Below are positions 1 to 9,985 of a DNA stretch of 64,000 nucleotides, one piece after another. The translations under genes were made by a program, and so were the position numbers. The notes below the pieces were generated by a model. It was given only the letters and a program-made list of their open reading frames with translations. It searched no databases and had not been told where the DNA came from. Origin of the DNA: Peromyscus leucopus (Eukaryota; Chordata; Mammalia; Rodentia; Cricetidae); the NCBI RefSeq assembly GCF_004664715.2, contig NC_051071.1, positions 33,276,337 through 33,340,336 of the forward strand, written 5' to 3'. Position 1 is the stretch's first letter; the number at the start of each line of letters is the position of its first letter.

Positions 1-947
1 AAACACAAAATTAACTAGGCCTGAACACTGGCAAGGGCTCTATTGTTGACAATTCTCATATATTTTAATTAGGTAAAAAATATCATCGAAGTGCCTCTAT
101 CCTATATAATCCCCCATATGCATTTCAGCGATTAAAATTCTTATTCCTTTTGTCTCACTCACAGGTGAGCCCAAGTCCCACTGACAGCCAAGTCATACAT
201 CGGGATGGGAGACACACTCATGCCAAACAGCAGAAAAGATCCTTAATTATATTAAAAAAATCCACAGAGGCATTTCCTCCCATCCGGATTCTCTCCCACC
301 CCTACTCTGTCCCTCTCCACCAAAAAACATGATCCTGGTACTGGGGATGCCCCCCGGCATCTTTAACTTAAGCACTGACAGGTTACGGGGGATTTTTGCC
401 AGAGTAATTATTTTTCAATTCAACAATAATGAGAAATTACCATGGCAACCACTCGTCACGTGGTGCACATATACCCCCTCCAAAGAATGAGCTACACTTA
501 AAGCGTCTACTCCTTAAAAATGTGTGCGTGGTTTAATTAAACTAAAACAGGTCAAAGCAGGGAGTGTTGTGGAGGGGTCTGAAAGCAGGGAGGTGGTGGG
601 CAGGGTGTTGACTGGCTTCAGTATCTCGTGGTCTAGACTGTAAGAATAGCTCATGACACCCTGTCCTGTGCATCTACACTGGCAGCACTATGCTAATTTG
701 TATCTTACCTTCATTTCAGTCACTCCCATTTACACAAGTCAGCTAAACTCCTAGAATAAACCGAAGACAGAGCGAACGGGGTCACGCTTGCATTTCTAAA
801 CGACTTTGTTGGTCTTCGCCTTATACTGAGATACGAGACAGAAAAGTCCCCCGATACTGCCTCTTGTCTTTCCATGACCTTCAGGAGGTACTTGCAATCT
901 GTTTTTCTGGACTGGAAGTCTTTATATTCTCCTTTTGGTTTGGGGTT
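1..947. other. Unique non-coding stretch
   Basis: No gene or interspersed repeat is recognised here. The small open frames have no known protein character. The part at 380-560 is listed separately as a possible regulatory element because it is dense in recognisable binding-site words. Confidence 0.6.
380..560. promoter_or_regulatory. Candidate enhancer with X-box and E-box words
   Basis: A repeat-free segment contains ATTACCATGGCAAC at 436-449, whose reverse complement fits the RFX X-box pattern (GTTGCC, short spacer, TAAY). CACGTG follows at 457-462, a canonical E-box, and TTTAATTAAA-type homeodomain words lie at about 531-541. Clustering of such words in repeat-free DNA is typical of enhancers, but no conservation or chromatin data can be seen from sequence alone. 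Confidence 0.3.
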
Positions 948-1083
948 TATTTTTTTAGGACAGTGTCTCACTATGTGTCTGAGGCTTCTATGTAGCTCAA
1001 GCTAGCTTCAAGCTCATAGCAATCCTCTTGCCTCAGCATCCCAAACTATTGGGATTATAGGTTAGGAGCCACCATACTGGCTA
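948..1083 (-). repeat. Old B1-like SINE
   Basis: On the plus strand a T-run at 948-956 is followed by the reverse complement of a B1/7SL-like SINE: a 'gacagtgtctcactatgtgtc' like start, 'cttgcctcagcatccca', then 'ctattgggattatagg' and 'gccaccatactgg'. The copy is strongly diverged, so it is an old B1 or proto-B1 type insertion on the minus strand. Confidence 0.75.
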
Positions 1084-1164
1084 AACTGTTCTACTATTGT
1101 AATCTCTATCCCGCTTTTCTCCCAGTTTGGGAATTTTAAAATAAGCCATGTTTATTCAGAACAG

Positions 1165-1388
1165 GGTCATCACTTAACACTGTATTGGCCGCTGTTCTGA
1201 ACTCTGCCCTTAGCACGGCTTCTTAAAACCTCAGAGCAGAACTTTTACACTAAGTCTCCTTACTGAGCCCATTTCACAGATGTTAGGAAACCAAGACTCG
1301 GAAGCTCAACACTGGTGTGGGCAGTTACACAGCAAAGGTGGGGGGAGTCCTGTGCCTACATTTGAACTCATAACCACTACATTGCTAC
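1165..1388 (-). repeat. MIR SINE
   Basis: The segment reads as the reverse complement of MIR: 'cccatttcacagatg', 'aggaaaccaagac', 'gttacacagcaaagg' and 'tttgaactcataaccactac' in the expected order and spacing. MIRs are ancient tRNA-derived SINEs, so high divergence is expected. Confidence 0.7.
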
Positions 1389-2145
1389 ATACTTGTATCT
1401 AAATATTCCCCCACCCCGCCAAATAACCTCATTTGCTTAAACATGCAGTTAATATTAATGTGCTGAATGTGGGTAACTTCCCCATCTGGAACACACAACC
1501 CAGAGCACGGCTTTTCATTGCTCCCACAGTTTGTGGGGGCACAGAAAGAAAAGTAAAGAGGTTGCGCCAATTTCCTTTGCTACTTCCTAACTGCAGAAGC
1601 ATGTAATAGATACAGGCAGGAATTTTTAAACCCTTTTCCTCTTCCCCCTCCTCTTCCTTCCTTCTTTTCTTTCTTTGTTTTGTATTTATCTCTGTAATAT
1701 TTTAAGGGAAACAAAATCTTCCATGTTTTTTTTTCTTCTCAAATTATCAACTCTGATTTCATTTATTCTCAGCTAAACTGTATTTTATTTGCTGGTAAAT
1801 GTTTGCTATCAGCTTAATAGACATCTTAAAACTGCATGTTGCCATGACAGTGAACTGTCCCTGTCACTAGAGACTCTTGGAAATTTGCTCACAATTCAAG
1901 GCTTTGCTGGGAGAAAGGGGTTGCTGTATTCTATTCAGTGCAAGTAGATGCTGCTGTGGGAAAGAGGCGGGTAAAACCACAGAGAGCCCTGGCTCTAAAT
2001 CATACACTTCTGCAACGAAACACAGATCTGTGTCTTTTTCCCTGAAAATACCCGAGGAATTCATGTATTTCCTTCTCCGACACTAAATCACAATTAATTA
2101 TGAATATTCCAAAAACAAATATTGCATTGGATCATCAAAAACAGT

Positions 2146-2146
<1 letters not shown>
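1389..2146. other. Unique stretch with a pyrimidine-rich patch
   Basis: Nothing recognisable apart from a C/T-rich low-complexity patch at about 1632-1678. Two overlapping open frames of under 70 codons on opposite strands (1867-2086) show no protein signature. Confidence 0.5.

Positions 2147-2180
<34 letters not shown>
2147..2180. repeat. (GT)n microsatellite
   Basis: An uninterrupted GT dinucleotide run of about 17 units, visible directly. Confidence 0.97.
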
Positions 2181-2182
<2 letters not shown>

Positions 2183-2514
2183 ACTCTCCCAAAATGAGCC
2201 CTTTGCCATCATACTTATCACAGTTGGAAGCAAATGATACTTTTTCCTTTCTACATTTAGATTCCTGTCAATTTCTTATCATCTTGAGTCTTATGTGTTT
2301 TACAGACAGACAAGACACAGGGCAGGTCTGTAACCCACAATAACATAATTACTTCTTGGCATTCTAGTCCACACAGTGTCCCTCTTGGGTTAGTATCTTT
2401 ATTATCACAATTTCATGGAGAAATTTTCATCTCCAGGATATTTAGAAATGGACCCAAACCCGAAGAAGCTTATAGACTAACAAACACCCCAATACCAGGC
2501 ATGAGAAACCCCTC

Positions 2515-2750
2515 TGTAGCTAAAAGTTTTCCTGTGTCTCGCCTGGCCAGCAGTCAGGACAATCTCTCTCACCCACCAGTCCCGCAGCTACGTGGACCCA
2601 AATAAACACAGACGGGCATTTGGAAGCTACGGAGTTGGTGAGATAAGGTTGGCTGGAGGCTTTTCCTATTTCCCTGATCTCTAAGACTTTCACCCCTATA
2701 TTTGGCTCCGTGTTTTTTATTTAATAAGACCATTTAGAAATTCGTCTACA
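2515..2750 (+). mobile_element. Solo LTR of an endogenous retrovirus-like element
   Basis: The segment begins with TGTAGC at 2515 and ends with CTACA at 2750, the usual TG...CA LTR ends. It is flanked by CCCCTC (2509-2514) and CCCCTT (2751-2756), a 6-bp target duplication with one mismatch. AATAAA lies at about 2601. The first half resembles a cricetid LTR that I recognise from 'cctgtgtctcgcctggccag'. The last ~115 bp match the end of the LTR at 50589-51069. No internal retroviral sequence follows, so this is a solo LTR. It has no coding content. Confidence 0.7.
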
Positions 2751-2771
2751 CCCCTTTTGAGTGGTTAGTAA

Positions 2772-3988
2772 GGGGAGTCCCAGAGATTCCCAAAGCAGTA
2801 GAGGCTATTGCTGGTGCTCTTGGCGGCTTCTCAGAGGCTCAAGGTAAGTCCCCATTGCTGAAGACACTATGCATGTTATACACAAGCTCCAGAGGAACCA
2901 AGCTGAATCTGACCTGAAAGCCTCCTCATAGTACTGAAAGATGCCATGCAAGCTTCCAAAGGAGGGCAGCAACCAATAGTCCTACCCAGCTGTGATGCCT
3001 ATGAACCATAAGGACACTCAGCCTGGAAGGGCACAATAACTCTAAGGAGCAATAGTGGGACTCATATCTTGTCAATCACCAACAAGTCTCTAATTGGACC
3101 TAGGCACACGCAAAAGGAAGGACATCACACCTTGTACTGGAAACTTGGCCAATTACTGGAGGCCAGGGAGGGCAGAGACCTGAGAGGAGAACCTATTACT
3201 GTCAATCTACTAAACCAGCACAATAGCTAACTGCATCTAAAATATTTATCACTCCACCCACAGGTAAGCATGGCTCTCACTCCTCAAAGAATCTTCTGGT
3301 TGCAACAGGTAGAAACCATTACAAGAAACCACAATTGGTCAAGTGCAGAGAACAAGTGAGTATGGAGTGCCCAGCCCCAGTGGCTATGTCTACAACACAA
3401 CTCCAGCACCTAAGACTCAGGGAACATCAAGGAAGATGAGCCAAAAAAAAAAAAAAAAAAAAAATTGCAAGAGCCAGAGGACCAGGAAATATGCTGTGGG
3501 ATTGTGTCTCCTAGAAAGGACCAGAAGCTTCTCCTGGAGATACCTCAACAACAGGGCTGCCTACACAACACCAGCACAAGGGCAATGCCAATAGACTTGC
3601 TAACACGGGAGAGAGAAATCACATGGGGCCTCATCAATAGACAAGGCAATGCTGCCAACTGAGAAATGCTAAGAGCTAGGGAAACAGACTTTCCCAAGAA
3701 TAAGCCCCCTAATTGGCTATATAATACCAACAGGTCAGTCCTAAAATATGAATGCAAGTAACACTAAATGGACTGGGCGTGCAAAGTGTGTGTGTGTCTG
3801 TCTGTCTGTCTGTCTTTGTGTCTATATTTGTGTCTGTGTGTCTCTGCATGTAACAATAACAGAAAAATAAATGAGGGTTTTGAGAGGGAACAAAGGGGTA
3901 ATAAATGGGAGGGGTTGGAAAGAGAAAGGGAGAGAGAAGAAAATATGAAATTATATTATAATCAGGAAAAAAATAAAAAAAGAAAAAG
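2772..3988 (+). mobile_element. L1 3' UTR (truncated LINE-1)
   Basis: The sequence follows the long non-coding 3' UTR type of rodent L1/Lx elements: 'gctgtgatgcctatgaacca', 'ctctaattggacct', 'gagaggagaacctattact', 'tggagtgcccagccccag', 'gcaagagccagaggaccagg' and a terminal 'gggaggggttgga...attatattataatc' leading to an A-rich tail (3967-3988). An A-run at 3443-3464 and a (TG)/(TCTG) patch at 3787-3845 lie inside it. ORF2 is absent, so the copy is 5'-truncated and inactive. The small open frames within it are meaningless. Confidence 0.8.
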
Positions 3989-4031
3989 ACTCAAGGTCTC
4001 TGGCCAAGTAAGTGGCAACATGGGGGACTGT

Positions 4032-4432
4032 CTTAGGGTTTCTGTTGCTGCCACAAAACATCCTGAACATCAATCAAGTCAGGGAGGGAAGGGTTTACTT
4101 GGCTTACACTTCCACTTTGTTCATCACTGAATGAAATCAGGACAGGAACTCAAACAGGGCAGGACCCTGGAGGCAGGAACTGATACAGAGCTATGAAGGG
4201 GTGCTGCTTACTGCCTTGCTTCCCATGCCTTGCTTAATCCACCTTCTTATAGAACCCAAGCCACCAGCCCAGGGATGGTACCACCCACCATGGGCTGGGC
4301 CCACCACCATTGATCACTAATTGTGAAAATGCCTTACAACTGGATCTCATGGAGGCATTTCCTCAACTGAGGCTTCTTCCTCTCTGATGACTCCAGCTTG
4401 TGTCAAGTTGTCACATAAAACTAGCCAGTTCA
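4032..4432 (+). repeat. Rodent mid-repetitive element (RMER1-like, copy 1)
   Basis: It starts 'cttagggtttctgttgctgcc' and ends 'tcaagttgtcacataaaactagcc', with 'gggaagggtttacttggctta' and 'ccatgggctgggcc' between. This is a widespread rodent interspersed repeat. I am not sure of its formal family name. Related copies lie at 22141-22545 (same orientation) and at 15850-16025 and 58078-58445 (opposite orientation). Confidence 0.75.
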
Positions 4433-5289
4433 AGGACTTTCTGTGTAAATTCATTTTCTTATTTTATACTCAAGCATGGAAAAATGCAATTTAACATATC
4501 AAAAAATAATATACAGGAGACCCTATGTGAAGCTCTCTTGCAAATGATCCAGTGAGGTGTGATATCAGGTGCATAGGTCTCCTGGGTGACAATTCTAGAG
4601 TGTGGAGCACCATAGCTCAGATGGAATCACACCCTGATGTATAAGAGGTTCTAAATGGCAGAATCCTATGGTGAGGCAGTCACTTGTGTATCTGGAGAAA
4701 AACTCGCCACAGAATCACGTGCAGCATTTTCTTCTCCAACATAAATACAAAGAACATGAGAACATTTTTGGGAAAACTTGCAAGATGCAACAGCTTTTTT
4801 ATCTAGCCCACCCAAATGCATCAGCATAGTTGACCAAATGACAGAAAATCATGTCTCGGATCTGCACTAAATGTTAGAGAACTGTGCCAGGACTGAGGCC
4901 TTAGAATGTCATTATAAAGCCCAGATATTTTTCTTTGGGGTTGGAGGAAAAAATGAGACATTTTTATGCACAAGGAAACTAAAATAGAGGAGACTCAGCA
5001 CATCTTGGTGACATTCCAATGTCTCCTTTCCATCCTCTTTGCAAGCCCTACCACTGGGCGGCCTGAATGACCTGTCTTACACACTTGACACCAAGTATTT
5101 CAGTCCCCAGCTCTTCTCCAGGACTAGAGGACTGCGGTTTCAGCTGCCTGCTGACCTTCATCTTAACTGCATGTGGACCCTGACTAGCCAAGACCACAGC
5201 CAGACCCTCCCAACTGCAACTCCACTCTAATCTTGCCCTCTCTCCTCCCACTTTTGATGCACTCCCAACCCTGGAGATGCTTGAGTGGG
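4433..5289. other. Unique non-coding stretch
   Basis: No gene, repeat or RNA recognised. Short open frames at 5039-5251 overlap on opposite strands and have no recognisable protein content. Confidence 0.5.
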
Positions 5290-6025
5290 CATTTTGAGAT
5301 TTGTTGATTCCTTTCTTTTCCTGAGCCTAATGCCTCCAATTCATCTTCCAATCCCATGGATCTCTTTCCAATGGATCCCTGGAAATCCCACTCTGTTTAT
5401 TTCAACCCTTTACCACTCTTTCTCTGTGCCTCAATATCTCCAGCCTGGACAGTGTGGTGGTTTTCTATTTCATATCTTCACTTGCACCCCTGAGCACTCT
5501 TGTAACCTCTTTAGAGAAGCCTGAAAGATCTGACAGTCACTGACCTGGATCCCTCCCTCATTTCTTAGCCTCCCCGTGGTCCTCACTGCTGCTTTGTGAG
5601 CACATGGGACACAGGCCTGGGACTTTGTCTTGTGCCTGTTCTCATTTGCTTTCCCTTCACAGCTGAGAGAGTTCAGGTTTTGCCACAGGCTCCTTCCTCC
5701 TGTCCTAGGCCACGTTCTACCTTCTACCAGGTACTTTGGACCTGTTTCCACTCAGCCATGCAGTGTATGCTTTCCCGAACTTGGTGTAGCTCTCAGCTCC
5801 TTGTCAATCTAATCCTAGGTTCCTTGTCTCTTCAGATCATCCAAAGTGTAGAAACCAGCTCCCTACAGTACCGGCTTGTTTTCCTCCAGGGAAGCACTTC
5901 ACTGATAGGTTCATTGTTTACTGTCTTGTCTATGAGGAAACGGTTCATAAGACCCTGTTTTTATTTTGCTATGAAGCATAGGATGGGTGCCTACTAAATG
6001 ACTGCCTGAATAAGTGAATATACAA
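5290..6025 (+). repeat. Probable L2 LINE relic
   Basis: The 3' part resembles the L2 3' end in order: 'gcacttcactgatagg...ttgtttactgtcttgtct', then 'cataggatgggtgcctactaaatgactgcctgaataagtga'. The 5' part (5290-5750) is rich in CTCC/CCTT words compatible with L2 but much less clear. The 133-codon open frame at 5596-5997 lies inside this relic and is not a gene. Confidence 0.45.
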
Positions 6026-6104
6026 GAAATGTAATAAAAAATGAACAATAAAAAAGGATAAATTCACTGAAGAGAACGCTCTAATCTCTCTTTAAACTTC
6101 CACA

Positions 6105-6345
6105 GGGCGTTATTTAAAGTACTGTTTACATACGGCTTATAACATTGCAAACTCATTTGTACATTGTAATGTAAGGTGAAGAAGACTGGCTGAAGAGGCA
6201 GAAAGGTAGGATTGAATGGGAATGGGGAACAAAACAGCAGGAGTGCACATGGGAAGGGGTTCTAACGGAGCAGTGTTAGGCAGGAGGCTAAGGTGGCGAG
6301 ACCCCACTGTTCAAGACAGACAGAGGCTTGGCAAGGTTCAGATCG
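6105..6345 (+). repeat. Duplicated unit, copy 1
   Basis: This unit resembles 6645-7015 along its length: 'tttacatacggcttata', 'acattgtaatgtaa', 'gaagaagactggctgaagagg', 'aacaaaacagcagg' and 'gagaccccactgttcaagac' all have counterparts there in the same order. It may be the 3' end of an ancient L1, since a segment between the copies is L1-like. Confidence 0.55.
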
Positions 6346-6439
6346 AGGCAAATATATAATAGAGTACCAGGGACTTAACAGAAACTTTATTCAGTTGAAA
6401 TTTCTAAATAAATACACGCCATGAATTAAAAGAATTAAA

Positions 6440-6640
6440 AATGTTCATGCCCTTTGACTTAGTAATTTTATTCCTGGGAATCCATCCAGAGGACATAATC
6501 CAAGAATATGTAAATGCTTTATATGCAAAATTATTCACCACTGGAGTACTCATAATAGGGGGGAAAAAGGAACAACGTGCTTATCCTACCATGGAGGAAT
6601 GATTCAAGAAACTATATGGATACTAGAAAGAAAATTGAAA
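6440..6640 (+). mobile_element. Ancient L1 ORF2 3' fragment
   Basis: The DNA follows the end of mammalian L1 ORF2: 'ccctttgacttagtaatttt', 'cctgggaatccatccagagg', 'ttattcaccactggagtactcataatagg' and 'ctaccatggaggaatgattcaagaaactatatggata'. It is broken by frameshifts and stops and is far more diverged than the L1 at 7021-7910, so it is an old L1M-type relic. Confidence 0.65.
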
Positions 6641-6644
6641 TCTT

Positions 6645-7015
6645 TAAAATATTATTTACATGCAGCTTATAGCACCACTACAGTATTTGCACATTATAAT
6701 ATAAAATGAAGAAGACTGGCTGGAGAGGCAGAATGATGGGACATAATAGAGAACAAAACAGAAGAAGCAGGGCTGGGCAATGGTGGTGTACACCTTTAAT
6801 GCCAGCACTTGGGAGCCAGAGGCAGGCGGATCTCTATGAGTTCGAGGCCAGCCTGGTCTACAGAGCTAGATCCAGGACAGGTGGGGGAAAAAAAAAAAAA
6901 AAAACAGCAGAAGCAGAAGCACACATGAGAAATGGATGAAAAACAGAAAGGGCATTGAGACCTGGTGAGACCCCATTGCTGAAGAGAACATTCATTTTGG
7001 CTACAGGACTTGGAA
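6645..7015 (+). repeat. Duplicated unit, copy 2, split by a B1
   Basis: This is the counterpart of 6105-6345, interrupted by the B1 at 6771-6904 and ended by the L1 inserted at 7021. Shared blocks include 'gaagaagactggctggagagg' and 'gagaccccattgctgaagag'. Confidence 0.55.
6771..6904 (+). repeat. B1 SINE with target-site duplication
   Basis: A B1 starts 'ggctgggcaatggtggtg', carries a B-box-like 'gttcgaggccagcctgg' and ends 'cagagctagatccaggacagg' plus an A-tail. Flanks match at 15 of 16 bases: 6755-6770 (aaaacagaagaagcag) and 6901-6916 (aaaacagcagaagcag). The right half is the type I associate with cricetid B1. The copy is relatively young. Confidence 0.93.
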
Positions 7016-7020
7016 AAATT

Positions 7021-7910
7021 AATCTTTTTTTTAATTATTTTATTTTATTTTATTTTATTTTACAATACAATTCAGTTCTACATATCAGCCATGGATTCCC
7101 TTGTTCTCTCCCCTCTCGGCCCTCTCCCCTTCCCCCCAGCCCACCCTCCATTCCCACCTCCTCCAGGGCAAACCAGGACTGAGATCAACCTGGTAGATTC
7201 AGTCAAGGCAGGTCCAGTCCCCTCCTCCCAGGCCGAGCCAAGCGACCCTGCATAAGCTCCAGGTTTCAAACAGTCAACTCATGCAATGAGCACAGGACCC
7301 CAGTCCCACTGCCTGGATGCCTCCCAAACAGATCAAGCCAATCAACTGTCTCACCCATTCAGAGGGCCTGATCCAGTTGGTGGCCCCTCAGTCTTTGGTT
7401 CATAGTTCATATGTTTCCATTCGTTTGGCTATTTGTCCCTGTGCTTTATCCAACCTTGGTTTCAACAATTCTCGCTCATATAAACCCTCCTCTTTCTTGC
7501 TAATTAGACTCCCGGAGCTCCACCCAGGGCCGAGCCATGGATCTCTGCATCCAGATCCCTCAGTCATTGGATGGGGTTTCTAGCACAACAATTAGGGTGT
7601 TTGGCCATCCCATCACCAGAGTAGGTCAGTTCGCGCTGTCTCTCGACCATTGCCAGCAGTCTATTGTGGGGGTATCTTTGTGGATTTCTGTGGGCCTCTC
7701 TAGCACTTTGCTCCACTGCTGGTGGGAATGCAAGCTTGTACAACCACTTTGGAAATCAATATGGTGCTTTCTTAGAAAATTGGGAATCAATCTCCCCCAA
7801 GACCGACCTATATCACTCTTGGGCATATACCCAAGGAATGCTCAATCATACCACAAGAGCACTTGCTCAGCTATGTTCATATCAGCATTGTTTGTAATAG
7901 CCAAAACCTG
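7021..7910 (-). mobile_element. L1 insertion with 5' inversion (twin priming)
   Basis: The 3' part lies on the minus strand: a T-rich tail at 7023-7061 (TTTTA repeats, the complement of the poly-A end) followed by the L1 3' UTR of cricetid type up to about 7700. The 5' part (about 7704-7910) is inverted and reads on the plus strand as the C-terminal region of L1 ORF2, including the peptide runs LVQPLWKSIWCFLRKLG and LLGIYPRNAQSYHKS. ORF2 is cut off after 'gccaaaacctg', and the end of ORF2 plus the start of the 3' UTR is missing at the junction. The copy is dead. No clear target duplication could be seen. Confidence 0.88.
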
Positions 7911-7911
7911 A
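7704..7911 (+). pseudogene. L1 ORF2 C-terminal fragment
   Basis: This is the coding relic of the inverted L1 part: about 60 codons of reverse-transcriptase-protein C-terminal sequence open within the frame 7537-7911. It lacks the endonuclease and polymerase domains, so it has no activity. It is conserved enough in frame to suggest a fairly recent insertion. Confidence 0.85.
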
Positions 7912-8110
7912 TGAGCAAAGTAACTAATAGACTCCAAAGAAGAGAGTAAGAAAACACTGTCAGTCGTCCTTAGTAGGGGCAAATCTTTGACTGCCTTCTA
8001 CATGGATCAGTACCTCAGTGCCCAGTAGTTGTGTGTGAACTCTCAGGTCTATTATTGGAACTCTTTCCCAGAACAACTCACTGTTAACTTTGAGAGTCAT
8101 CAAGCAATGT

Positions 8111-8112
<2 letters not shown>

Positions 8113-8164
<52 letters not shown>

Positions 8165-8166
8165 AC

Positions 8167-8222
<56 letters not shown>
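8113..8222. repeat. Compound (CA)n-(GA)n microsatellite
   Basis: About 25 CA units (8113-8163) and about 26 GA units (8171-8222) are separated only by 'cacgagt'. Open frames on both strands here are translation of the dinucleotides. Confidence 0.98.
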
Positions 8223-8224
<2 letters not shown>

Positions 8225-9212
8225 ACAAATGTGCTGTTTCATCTTAAACTATATAACACCTACACAATTCCTCTTCCTGTAAAACCTCTGTTGGTTATTC
8301 ACAGCCTGGTTATTGTTCACTGATACTATCCACACTGACAAGGCTGGTCTACCCTTCATTGCCCTGTCCTCACCCCATGCCTGGATTATCACTGATCCCA
8401 TTTACCCACATATGATGGTCCTGAATCACTGATGCCAGCCCCTGGTAGAGCAGCTGGTATCCAGAAAATATCCAATCTTTACCTAAACAGTTTTTGTTGA
8501 AAGGCATCAATGCTGGAGATGCAGTATCTCATACAGTGTCTTCTTTATTTTATTTGTGATTTAACCAAATAGTTGTATATGTGAGAAAGATCCAACACTC
8601 GGGGAAGTTAGATAATTCACTCAAAATTATCCAATAAGCAAGTACTAAAATCATAAATACATAAGAACTTTCTAACTTACAATGAGTGTACTTTCTATTT
8701 TGAATAAAACTGTATTTAACAAAATAAAAACGTTTATGAATGGTAAATATGTATGATAAATAACATATAACAAACATGTAAACTTTGCCTACATAACTCT
8801 GGACTTCATGTTTTCATATTGGTGTGAAATAAAAACAATAGTAAGAATTACTACATCATTTCTATGGAGTGGGAAGTGTACACTGCTTTTCTAATACTTC
8901 TAGATGCACTAGAATTTACAAATGAAATAAAGTTCAGGAAGGGGTAAGAAGTTTGATTAAGGCCTCTTTGAATGAAAGTAAAATTCAAGTTTACAATATT
9001 GGGATGATCAGTTTTGTATGTCCATTCATCTGAGCCACAGGCACTCAGATACTTGAGTACATGCTATTTTGAGTATGTCTGTGAAAGCATTTTCAATGTT
9101 GTTAACACTTGAGTTGGTAGCCTGTACAAAGTAGACCTTCTCTCTATGAGTGGGTTATCACTCAAGCAATTGAAGATTGGATAGAACTAAAATGTTGTCC
9201 AAGAAGTAACAT
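8223..9212. other. Unique, partly AT-rich stretch
   Basis: No feature recognised over about 1 kb. The part 8530-8850 is AT-rich. A weak MIR-like word run near 8600-8650 is too degenerate to call. Confidence 0.5.
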
Positions 9213-9275
9213 CAGGGATGAGACAGCTTAGTTGGTAAAGCACATATCTTTCTAAGCAGAGTCCTGAGTTCAAAC
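9213..9275 (+). repeat. ID-like SINE fragment
   Basis: 'cagcttagttggtaaagcac' and 'agtcctgagttcaaaca' reproduce the A- and B-box portions of tRNA-derived ID SINEs, diverged. Confidence 0.5.
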
Positions 9276-9296
9276 ACATTTAAATGTTTGGTGTGG

Positions 9297-9511
9297 GGGA
9301 TGGAGAAAATGGCTCAGCAGTTAAGAGCACTAACTGTTCTTCTAAATGACCCAGGTTCAATTCCCAGCATGCATGTGGTGGCTAACAACCATCTGTAACT
9401 CCAGTTATTGGTGACCTGACTCCCTCTGTCTCCTCAACAGGTGCCAATTATGCACATGGTACACAGGTACACATGCAAACAAAACACTCATAAATATAAA
9501 ATAAAAATTAA
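9297..9511 (+). repeat. B2/B3-type SINE
   Basis: It starts 'ggatggagaaaatggctcagcagttaagagc' and continues 'ccaggttcaattcccagcatgc', 'gtggtggctaacaaccatctgtaactcc' and 'acaaaacactcataaatataaaataaaa'. The order is that of rodent B2-class SINEs. Confidence 0.9.
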
Positions 9512-9640
9512 ATCCAAGTATGGTGATGCTGGGGAAGCAGAAACATGGATCGGAGTCTCACTGTCTAGCCACTCTGGTCTACTTGGCAGGCTCCAGGCCT
9601 GTAAAAGACTCCATGTCAAAAAAAAGAAAGAAAGAAAAGA
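9512..9640 (+). repeat. B4-type SINE right half
   Basis: 'ggatcggagtctcactgtctagcc', 'tctacttggcaggctccaggcc' and 'agactccatgtcaaaaaaaa' match the right arm of the ID/B1 chimeric B4-like SINEs. A (GAAA)-rich tail follows. It abuts the preceding B2-type SINE. Confidence 0.55.
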
Positions 9641-9779
9641 ACAAGAAAGAGAAAAGGATTTTTTAAAAAAGGTATACAGCACCTAAGGAACAGCATATAT
9701 ATATATCACAAGTAAACACATGTACACACATACCACACCAACATGCATGAACATATACATACACATGCACAAAAGCAAA

Positions 9780-9985
9780 GATCTCTACTTGTCTGACTGC
9801 TTGGGCTTGAACTTCACTCTTGCCCTGGTCATGTACTCTAACGTAACATTATTGGACTTTGTGTCTCTTGGACATCTAGCTCTCTTGAGCTACCTGCAGA
9901 TCTGGGGATTTATCAGCTTCCGTAACAGTATGAGTCAATCCCTTATCTGAGTTCTGTTTCCTTGGAGAGCCCTAACACTGTAGTA
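9780..9985 (+). repeat. Rodent mid-repetitive element, 3' end
   Basis: 'cttatctgagttctgtttccttggagagccctaacactgtag' matches the frequent rodent repeat end that reads roughly 'gttctgttcctctggagaaccctaacta'. The upstream part is diverged. A better copy of the same end lies at 22680-22975. Confidence 0.45.

Noticed and set aside
7537..7911. A possible gene of 124 codons
   Set aside because: The C-terminal half is L1 ORF2 and the N-terminal half is antisense L1 3' UTR; the frame crosses the inversion junction.
9213..9275. tRNA gene
   Set aside because: A- and B-box-like words belong to ID SINEs; no cloverleaf with matching acceptor arms can be formed.
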